64,000 bases of DNA from Ectobius pallidus (Eukaryota > Arthropoda > Insecta > Blattodea > Ectobiidae), in the NCBI GenBank assembly GCA_964059195.1, contig CAXKWD010000005.1:92889882-92953881 (forward strand). Direction: 5' to 3'. The translations under genes were made by a program, and so were the position numbers. The notes under the pieces are model-generated. The model did not search any database and was not told the origin of the DNA. It saw nothing but the letters and a program-made list of their open reading frames with translations. Shown here in pieces: positions 11,410 to 21,300 of the stretch. Every line of letters begins with the position of its first letter. The first letter of the stretch is position 1.

Positions 11410-12240
11410 CACACGGCTGATTCACTCACTCACTCAATCACTGACATTAATGTTGGCCCCCTTCCAGATGATCTAGAAACTTGAAATTTGGTACACATAT
11501 AGCTTTTAGGCTGTAAACCACAGGAAAATTCCAAAAAGTGATTTTTTTCATTTTTATCCCTAAAAAAACCCGAAAAAGGGCTCACTCACCGACATTAATG
11601 TTTGCCCACTTCCAGATGAACTACAAACTTTTAGCCTGTAACCGATGGAAAAATTCCAAGAAATTCAAATTAATTCTTTTTTTACCCCCCAAAAACCCAT
11701 CAAAATGACGGACGCAGCTTTAAAGTCGCTGCAGAATTTTTTTGGGGGGTTTATATTATCTAAAAGGCAAGTCGTATCATAAATCAGTAATGGATTTTGA
11801 GAGATCTGCATGTTCAGTCCGTTGACTGAATCTCCATCGTATCCGTCGTATCTCCATCGGTTATGCCTTGGATAGAGTTAGATTTTTTGTATTTTGTTTT
11901 GTTTTTGTTTTTAAGTATATTTCATACCTTTTCCACACTTTATATAATTTTAAAACATTTATAGGACAGCTAAAATATAATAAAAAATTGGCAGGAATAT
12001 TAACACCTTCAATTGCCGTAAGCATGCCAAATTTAGTGGTTCTATCTGCCCTATAAGTATGGGAAAAATTACTAGATAGACGTGACATCTGTCACACCTA
12101 CGACAGTTTGAATTACCCACTCACTGACATTGTTTACCCACTTCCAGATCAGCTAGAAGACTGAAATTTGGCAGACTTATAGCTTATAGCCTATAACCGA
12201 TGAGAAAATTCCAAAAAGTTAAATTTTAAAATCATTCCGT
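11410..12240. repeat. Degenerate dispersed repeat, about three related units
   Basis: Three blocks share the motif series CACTGACATTAATGTT, then CCCACTTCCAGATGA, then GAAATTTGG, then AGCCTGTAACCGATG, then AAAATTCCAAAAAGT. They begin near 11430, 11580 and 12115. Spacing and identity are loose, as in an old interspersed repeat. No coding potential is visible. Confidence 0.5.
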
Positions 12241-13457
12241 ACTTTTTTATGTGTATCATGGCTAATCAGTAATACACGTACTACGATATCATTTCATAAA
12301 TATGCTTTTCCTGAGAACCTCACTGGGGGTCTATAAAAATGAAATGAGTTATTCCCCTATTAGTTAAGTTACATAGATCTAAGTTTGCATGTTCCACATC
12401 CATTAAACTGTTCGCCCGCATGTCACTGTCGTTTCTAGTTTTATAATTGTGCAAAATATTCGAGTCTCTGCTCTTACTTGCCGATAAGACTTGTATTGAT
12501 TCGGCTTGCTTTGAATATTTAATGAAAACCGAAGAGTTGCAATCCTGTCGCTTTCCTTGTTAGATGCAAAGTAGATGCTCTTGAGGAGAATGTGTATACC
12601 AGGAAGGTATTCAAATTAATGGTTAGCAAAGCAAAATATACTACCGAAAATAGCTGACAGTTTAACTAACGTCTTTATGAATAACTTATAAATTCGTCTG
12701 GACAGAACAACGAGAGTTTTTAAAAGCAGTTTTGGGAGGACAAATGTAAAAAATTGTTTCTGCTGTGAGAAAGCATAGCAAAGGTATGTTCAATTTGATA
12801 GTACAATGCAAAAACAATTCTGCGCAGTAGGCTACGATGATTTAATCTAGACCTGCCTGCCCATCTCACGTGATGTTCCCTGCTATAGAGACCGTGTAAA
12901 AACATCTTAGTTAGCTTCACAGCATTCAATAGTGAAGACCCAGCAGCGATATTATGTGATTTACATACCATTGCTTAATATTTCATAACTAAAAAACTAA
13001 TAATTTATTCACTTTATTTGTGTTTTCAATAGTTTCGGGCTATTATGAACCCCATAGTTTGGAATGAATAGTACAGTATATGCATTCTCTTCTCCCCAAC
13101 TCCATTGCTACCGGCGAACGATAAGCTATCTGCGCGTTTTTGGTTCTCAGGTCCTAGCGTCCCACTTATACCTACTGGACGTACTATGGTCGTTGCCTGT
13201 GATTGGTTGTTAACAAAGTCCTTTCGTTATTGTATAGGTGGGCTATGTGTCAAGTCGAGTCTGGCTGACTCTATAATGGAAGTCATGACGTGAGTAACAA
13301 CGTTCTTCAAAGGAAAATCTGTACTTATTGTTAGTCGGAAATGGAATAGGGACTTCTGTTCAGTACATTGTTTATAATGATATGAACAAAAAATGTTTTC
13401 AGTTTATATAAATCTATGTAACAATTTAAAATCTGAAAAGAACATAAAAACTAAACG
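12241..13457. other. No recognisable feature
   Basis: Mixed-composition sequence without coding structure, repeats or RNA genes that I could support. Confidence 0.45.
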
Positions 13458-13470
13458 TCAGGGACTAGAG

Positions 13471-13786
13471 GACCGCCAGCGTGGTCTTGTGGTTACCGTC
13501 GCTGATTACGGATTCGTCGGCCCGGGTTCGATCCCCGGTATCTTCTCGGATTTTTCTGAGGTTAGGGAGGTCTGGTAGGGGTGCACTCAGCCTCGTAATT
13601 CAAATTGAGGAGCTACTTGATAGAGAAGTAGCGGCTCCGGTCATGGAAACCACCATTAACGGCCGTGGGTGTCGGCATGCTGACCACATGCCCCCAAATC
13701 CTGCCATCTGCCTATAGGTAGATGACGCAGCGGTCGGGTGGTAGGCCTTGTCCCTTCGGGGATGTCGCGCCACGGAGTTTTTTAGT
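13471..13786 (+). mobile_element. Intact tRNA-derived SINE with 13-bp target duplication
   Basis: The 316-bp element starts with a tRNA-like head: GCGTGGTCTTGTGGTTACCG is the A-box region and GGTTCGATCCCCGG the B box. A conserved body follows with TTTTTCTGAGGTTAGGGAGG, GGTGCACTCAGCCTCG, GAGAAGTAGCGGCTCC and GGCATGCTGACCACATGCCC. It is flanked by a perfect 13-bp direct repeat, TCAGGGACTAGAG (13458-13470 and 13787-13799), as expected for LINE-mediated insertion. Related copies lie at 57678-57986 (- strand) and 48582-48770 (+ strand, decayed). In such elements the A and B boxes form an internal RNA polymerase III promoter. Confidence 0.92.
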
Positions 13787-14030
13787 TCAGGGACTAGAGA
13801 AATATTCTCTGTACAAAATAGTGAAAATTTTGTGTTTCTATCTTTCATAGTTTTGAAGTAATTATGTTTCTAGTTTATAGTCTAAATTTTGAAGAAAACA
13901 ATTTTTATAAACAAATTATAAATAATTACAAAACATTTTTCTTGTGAACTGTCTTAATGTACAGCTCTATATAAAAAAAGATGTTTAAAAATAAAAATGT
14001 CATACCTAAAGGTGTACATATACCTTAATG

Positions 14031-14165
14031 AATCGATCTGGAGCTTAATTCCGAAATCGATTACAAAAGCAACTTATTTTTTCCATATCATAATTGCAAT
14101 TATCACTGATTAAACAAAAGCATTATTGGAGCTTTGTTATATCAGTTACCCGATTTATTACTATT
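14031..14165 (+). repeat. Dispersed inverted-repeat element, copy C (end fragment)
   Basis: The stretch matches one end of copy B: CCGAAATCGATTACAAAA, then ATAATTGCAATTATCACTGA, then ATCAGTTACCCGATTTATT. The rest of the element is absent. Confidence 0.5.
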
Positions 14166-14460
14166 ATTGTTATTGTTGTTATTATTATTATTGAAGTTGT
14201 CTGAATGGTAATTTAAACTAGCTGTTTTGGCTAAAATTCGAGAAATGCCCCTTCATGACTACTCTGCATGATAATAAGGAGAGACAATATTATGCGCACA
14301 TAATAGGCATCCACAATTCTCTGCTAGAATGTGAAGCGAGAAAATTGCAAGATCCCCCTTAAGGTAAAGTGAGATTTCCCGTATGATTTTATTCATTATA
14401 TCGAAGGGAGATAAATAATACCTGCAAGGTCGATGTGGTAGGAGTTCAATTACTAGACCA

Positions 14461-16682
14461 TGGGCTACCAATAGCAAACCCTCCCCCCCCCCCCGTGGGA
14501 TTTTCTGGGACACATATTTTTTTGTTGGTATTGTCGTCTAGTTTAAGATTTTGGTTGTTTGCCCCTTATCAATTACAGCATTTACCCGGAAACCCCGGAA
14601 AACCACGGAAATCCGGAGAAAATGGGTTTGTTTAAATTTTTTATTGTTCTTTGCCCCTAACATTCCCAGAGAATTTCTGACTCACATATTTTTGTACGTA
14701 TTGCCATCTAGTTTAAGGTTTCAGTTGTTTGCCCCTTACAAATTACAACATATCCACGGAAAACAACGTATATACGGAGAAAATTACTATGTTTTAGTTT
14801 TTAAATCTTTGTTCTTTGCTCCTAATATTCAAAGGGAATTTCTGACTCATATGTTTTTTTGTTGCCATTACCATCTAGATTAAGATTTCAGTTGTTTGCC
14901 CCTTATCAATTACAGCATATCCCCGGAAAACTCCGAAAACCAAGGAAATCCGGAAAAATTGACTTCGTTTGAATTTTTGAAAATGTTTGTTCTTTGCTAC
15001 TAGTATTCAAAGGGAATTAGTAAATCATATGTTTTTGTGTTGGCATTGCCATCTAGATTAAGGTTTCAGTTGTTTGCCCCTTACCAATTACAGCATATCC
15101 CGGGAAAACCCGAAAAAACCACGTATATACGGAGAAAATGACGGATTTTCGTGGTTTTCGGAGTTTTCCGGGGATATGCTGTAATTGATAGGGGGCAAAC
15201 AACTGAAACCTTAATCTAGATGGGAATACCAATACAAAAACATATAAGTCACCGATTCCCTTTGATTACTAGGACGAAAAAAGTAAGATTTAAAAAATTA
15301 AAACAAAGTAATTTTCTCCGGATTTCCGTGGTTTTCCGAGTTTTCTGCGGAAATGCTGTAATTGATAGGGGACAAACAACTGAAACCTTAATCTAGATGG
15401 AACTACCAATACAAAAACATTTAAGTCACCAATTGCCTTTGAATACTAGGAGGTAAAAACTAAGATTTAAGAAATTGAACAAAGTAATTTTCTCCGGATT
15501 TCCGTGGTTTTCCGAGTTTTCTGGGGAAATGCTGTAATTGATAGGGGGCAAACAACTGAAACCTTAATCTAGATGGGAATACCAATACAAAAACATATAA
15601 GTCACCAATTCCCTTTGAATAATAGGAGGAAAAAACTTAGATTAAAAAAATTAAATAAAGTAATTTTCTCCGGATTTCCGTGGTTTTCCGAGTTTTATGG
15701 GGAAATGCTGTAATTAATAGGGAGCAAACAACTGAAACCTTAATCTAGATGGGAATACCAATACAAAAACACATAAGTCACCAATTCCCTTTGAATACTA
15801 GGAGGAAAAAACTTAGATTAAAAAAATTAAACAAAGTAATTTTCTCCGGATTTCCGTGGTTTTCCGAGTTTTCTGGGGAAATGCTGTAATTGATAAGGGG
15901 CAAACAACTGAAACCTTAATTTAGATGGCAATACAAACACAAACCACATGAGTCATCAATGCCCTTTGAATACTAGGGCAAAGAACTAAGATTTTAAAAA
16001 ATTTAAACAAAGTCATTTTCTCAGGGTTTCTGTGGTTTTCGGAGTTTTCCGGGGATATACTGTAATTGATAATGGGCAAACAACTGAGACCTTAATCTAG
16101 ATGGCAATACCAACAAAAAAAACATATGAGTAAGAAATTCCCTTTGAATATTAGAAGGAAAAACAAAGATTGAAAAAATAAAACATTGTCATTTTCTCCG
16201 TATATACGTGGTATTCCGGGTTTTCCGGGGATATGTTGTAATTGGTCAGAGGCAAACATCTGAAACCTTAAATTAGATGACAATACCAACAAAAATATGT
16301 GAGTCAAAAATTCTCTGGGCATATTTGATGCAAAAAACAAAGACAAATTAAAACAAAGTCATTTCTCCGGATTTCCGTTGTTTTCCGGGGATATGCTATA
16401 ATTGATAAGGGGCAAACAGCTAAAAACTTAATCTAGATGGCAATACCAACAATAAATATGTGATTCAGAAATTCCCTGGGCATATTAGGAACAAAGAACA
16501 AAGAAAAATTAAAACAAACTAGTTTTTTCCGGATTTCCGTAGTTTTCCGGGGTTTCCGGGTAAATGCTGTAATTGATAAGGGGCAAACAACTAAAATATG
16601 AAAGTACATGTCAATACCAACAAAAAAATATATGAGACGGAAAATCCCACGGGGGGGGGGATGGGGGGTATACAGTAGCCCA
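14461..16682. mobile_element. Foldback-like element built of inverted arrays of ~176-bp monomers
   Basis: Both ends carry the same inverted sequence: TGGGCTACC and then a run of about 12 C's and CGTGGGATTTTC on the left; GAAAATCCCACG, a G run and GTAGCCCA on the right. Between them, a left arm of four monomers (landmark AATTACAGCA near 14571, 14741, 14908 and 15086) meets a right arm of nine monomers in the opposite orientation (landmark GTAATTGATA near 15181, 15358, 15534, 15710, 15885, 16062, 16238, 16398 and 16569). The turning point is near 15138. Each monomer holds a GGAAAACCACGGAAATCCGG segment and a GTTTGCCCCTTA segment. No transposase is encoded. The architecture resembles Drosophila FB and Galileo elements; family membership is an inference. 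Confidence 0.75.
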
Positions 16683-16903
16683 CGCTCTATACGTCTTGTA
16701 ATACGTATTTACTTTCAGGCGTCGTAGAGACTGCTACACTACACGCTGATTGATTTCCGTGAGAAAACTTTTAACCATGTAAAAACTTTTCACCTTTTTC
16801 CTCCAAAAATAAATGACCACGGAGATAAAGAAAATGACGTGTGTGCCAATGTCGCCTCATGTCTAAACATTCAGGATGTCTTTATAATCAATAGAAACGG
16901 TGT
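16683..16903. other. Unique flank between the foldback element and the BEL element
   Basis: No coding or repeat structure was recognised. It ends with ggtgt (16899-16903), the left copy of the BEL target duplication. Confidence 0.5.
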
Positions 16904-18145
16904 TGTACCCGCTCCCACGGTAGCTCGCAGGCGAAATAGGGACACGGGTAAATCTCCCCGGTTTGAAGGATGCTACACTAAGTCAAGTTTAAAATATATT
17001 TATTGAGCCCCTTGAAAGACACAAAGAGCACAATGGACAAGAATGAGAAATAGACCCTATTTAAATACAAGATGGAATTTTGATATCTTGCTTTACAAAT
17101 GAATTCCTCTTCCTAGCGGTGCCGAAGAAGATGAAATGTTGATGAAGTCAAGGGGAGACGACTTAGCAAGCTCCTTCTGGATAATAAGGCATGCTTGCCT
17201 TATAAGACTGATGAATAGCTCGGAGGACCAGAGCAATTTTTTATAGTCGCGCTTGCTCAAACGACTGAATAAGAATTTCACTATTCTTGAAAATGAATGC
17301 GCACTTTCAGCAATTATTTTAAGGTCGAATTGCTGCTTCGACCGAGAAAAAGAACCTTTAAATGTTGCTTCGACACTGCAACTAATATTAAAGCACTCTG
17401 AAATATTAAATTCACAGCAGTACTTACAGTAAATCCTTTTTACTTAATGAGTTGCACATTCAAGTCCATACGGTTTGATCAGGGAAGTGAAAAGACTTGG
17501 ATTCACACGTTTGTAATTGAATCACAAAATAAATTACTTTGATGAAGGTATTAAATTGCGTCTCTGCAACAACTAGGGCAGGGAAACTTCAATTCCCAGG
17601 TCGACGATAATAACTAGATTCATTATTCTGAACTGAATAAAACTAGCCTGGCGAAGGCTTCGAATGAGAGAATAAGAATGAAGGAAAAAAATGACAGACG
17701 TCACGACATGTGACATAAAGGCAAGAATCCCATTGGCCAAGAAAAACAATAAATAATTAATCTTGGAAATAAATCAATTAAGTTACATTAAAATACTAAA
17801 ACATAAATAAGAGAATTAATTAGCATTACTTTAAAACTGAATTGTTTCCTTAAAAACACAAAATTATGATTAAAATATACTAAAAAATAATCAGACTGAA
17901 ACTTTGGGTTGGAGATTATACATGACTATCCAAAAATGAAAGATGACAGTCAATTGTCATTTCTGATGAGAATTGATGGGAAGAAAGAACAAACCAGAAA
18001 GTAAACATATTTAAAATTATATTGAAAGCACAAAAATAAAAGAAACGCAGTCAAATACACTTGTTGCCATGGCAACACGGCGAATGACCTCGCAAAAACA
18101 GCTGATGCCTCAAATCCAGCCAGACACGGAATGCTAGACGGAACA
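16904..18145 (-). repeat. 3' LTR of the BEL/Pao element
   Basis: The LTR is 1242 bp with TG...CA ends in both readings. It contains a perfect X-box palindrome at 18063-18076. It differs from the partner LTR at about six sites (for example near 17583, 17604, 17611, 17628 and 18117). Confidence 0.95.
18063..18076. promoter_or_regulatory. RFX-type X-box palindrome in the 3' LTR
   Basis: GTTGCCATGGCAAC is a perfect 14-bp palindrome that matches the X-box bound by RFX transcription factors. The same sequence is at 26354-26367 in the other LTR. Function is inferred from the motif only. Confidence 0.45.
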
Positions 18146-18310
18146 TATTGCCCGCGATAATTTCACTCGTGAAATTATCTAACAGAATGTGACGTCAAGC
18201 AAATTCGTGAATGCAAGGATTTGAGGCCAAAACAACTATCAAGTTGCAAGAAAGTCAAAATCGGTGGAGTGGGATGCGTCTGGCATCAGCACTCTGAATG
18301 AAAACAGGTG

Positions 18311-21300
18311 TCACTGTCCCTCTTCACTGACAGGCAGAGGAGCCAACTTGATGAGGGGCCTCTTATAAGTGCCTGAGACAGTGCGAACAGTGACGACTCG
18401 GACAAGGCCGTCTGGGCCTGGGTGTACTTGGTGCACCAGACCAAGCACCCACCTATGAGGAGGTACATTGTCCTCGAGAACCAATACAGGGGTACCCAAA
18501 GGAACGCCCGGCAGTACCTTGTGCCACCTTGCACGACGCTGTAGCGTGTGGAGATAATCCACGGACCACTTCTTCCAAATGCAAGTGACCATCTGCTGAA
18601 GATGGTACCAACGGGAACGCAGGCTGTACCCACCAGAGAGGTCAGGACTGGGCACCGATACAATGGGCTTGCCAATAAGAAAGTGGCCGGGAGACAAATA
18701 TCCAAAGTCATCCACGTCCTCAGATAACGACATCAAAGGACGTGAATTCAAGAATGACTCAATTTGTGTGAGAACAGTAGACATCTCCTCGTAAGTGTAC
18801 TTACTGGACGAAGACATCCTCTTCAAGTGGAACTTCAAAGAGCGTACTGCCGCCTCATGAAGCCCTGCCATGTGTGGAGAGTGAGGAGGCAAGAAATGCC
18901 AATGAATGTTCAAATGCGCAGTGGCGTCTTGCACTGCGGAGTGATGTTCTGATGACATCAAAAACCTAGAGAGGTTCTGCAGGTCGGCATGGGCTCCAAC
19001 AAAGTTTGTACCATTATCAGAAGTGATTGAACTTGGAATTCCACGACGACTTGTGAACCTTGACAATGCCGCCAGGAAGGCACGTGAGGTGAGCGAAGTC
19101 ACTAGCTCAACGTGTACGGCCTTCGTGGACATGCAGACAAAAATAGCAACGTAGGCTTTAGTAGTCACCTTGGACCGCGGGCCACCAAACTTGAGAGAGA
19201 ATGGACCGGCGTAGTCCACACTAGAGTTTGTGAAAGGAGGGAGCGGATTTACTCTCTCAGGAGGCAGATCAGCCATCTTTTGCTGAAAAGCCTGAGCCTC
19301 AAAGCGGAAGCAAACACTACAGCGCCTCCGTACACTGCGAACCAGCTTGCGAATGCAAGGGATCCAATACGACTCTCGCAAGTGTGAGATGACTAGCTGA
19401 GGTCCTGCATGACCTAGATGCAAGTGCACATGGAGAACCAACTGCCTGGTGAAAGCATGCTCTGCAGGAAGTAATATCTGATGCTTGTTGTCAAAGGGTA
19501 GGTTGGACCGACTTAGACGTCCACCTACACGCAGGATGTTATCCTGAATAAAGGGGCATAGCTGCCGGATCTTACTAGAAGAAGGCAAATCTTGCGAGGA
19601 AGACAATGCTTGAATTTCCTTTCTGAAAGCATTCCTTTGAATGATTCTAATGCAAGAATGCAAAGCTTCAGTAAGCTCTGACGGCAACAAAGGGCCATTG
19701 ATGGGTGACTTGAGTTTCAAGGAATTATTAATGAAACGTCGCACATAAGCCATGACCCTGATTGTTTTCAAATGTGAAAACTTAGTCAGCCATGGGCTTA
19801 AGCTAGAGGTTTCGATGGTGACTAGCGCTGCTATCTTCACCTCTGGGAGAGACGAAGACTCGAGCTCAGTGGGCAAACTGGGCCACTGAGTGGAGTCGGC
19901 AGTAAGCCAAGAAGGGCCTGACCACCACAGAGAGTTGTTAAGTAGGTCAGAAGGGGTGGCTCCCCTAGAGATGAGATCAGCGGGATTGTCCTTAGATGAC
20001 ACATGCGACCAAGATTCAATGGCAGAGAATTCTTGGACGTCCGCGACTCTGTTAGCCACGAAAGTCTTAAGTTTAGAAGGTGAATGGTTTAACCAACCAA
20101 GTACAACCTTGGAGTCACTCCACAGGTGTACTGAACTTATAGAAAGTTGCAATGTAGGTAACACCCGGTGAACTAACGTTGCCAACAAGTGAGCTGCCAA
20201 CAATTCAAGGCGAGGGATAGTCGTTGCCTTCAAAGGGGCAACCCTAGACTTGGCACAAAGTAAACAGCTCTTGGCCTTATCGAGGTGATTAGTAGATCGT
20301 AGGTACAGACAGGCGCCATATGCCACCTCGCTAGCATCACAGAAACCGTGCAACTGCACAGATACGAAGTTCTGCTGTAATGCTAGCCGAGGGATAGCGA
20401 TGCTGGAGATGAACTGAAGTTGGTTGTGAATCTTGCGCCACTTGTCGGCGACCGCAGAAGGAATGGGCTGGTCCCATGAAGTAGTCTCCTTCCACAAAGA
20501 TTGGAAGAGAATCTTGCAGTAGGACACTATAGGGCATATTAGACCAAGGGGGTCAAAAATAGAGGCTATACAAGATAGCAATGTCCTTCTGGAACAGGTG
20601 GTGAATGGCTTGGAGGGATCGACTGAAGTTTCGATCCTGAGCATATCGTCAGAAGGTTGCCATATAAGGCCTAGCGCCTTTATGGAGGAGGTGTCAGAAT
20701 CACCAAAAGTTCTGTGGTCGAGAGACTCCCGCAGCTCAGGAGGAACGTCTTGGAGCAGTTCCACAGAATTGGAACTCCACTTACGAGGATTGAATCCACC
20801 TAAGGGCAGAAGCTCTCTCAGCTGAGAGACAATAACCTTGGCCTCAGACAGCGTAGCAGCTGTGGCCACTATGTCATCGACATAGATGGAATTGTTTATG
20901 ATGGAGGCTGCTACAGGAAACTTGCTTCCCTCGTCGATGGCTAGCTGTTTAAGAGCTCTGGTTGCCAGGAAGGAAGCAGAAGCAGTGCCATAAGTGACCG
21001 TGGTTAGGTCAAACAGCTGGATAGGGTCTGACACAGAAGTTCTCCAGTAAATCTGCTGGAGAGGTTGGTGGTCGGGATGGACTAAGACCTGTCTATACAT
21101 CTTCTCGATGTCTGCTGTGAACGCCACTGGATTAAACCTAAAGCGTAGGAGGATCGAGAAGAGGTCAGGTTGCACCACTGGACCTACCGCAAGGATGTCA
21201 TTGAGTGACTTCCCGTTAGAAGACTTCGCCGAAGCATCAAAAACTACCCTGAGTTTTGTCGTGGTGCTGGAAGGCTTCAAGACGGGATGGTGCGGGATAA

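Noticed and set aside
13458..13799. Functional tRNA gene at the SINE head
   Set aside because: The tRNA-like part is fused to a SINE body and flanked by target duplications; only the promoter boxes are tRNA-like.
17093..17281. 62-residue frame present in both LTRs
   Set aside because: It is duplicated only because the LTRs are identical. No domain is recognisable, and LTR-internal short frames are common by chance.
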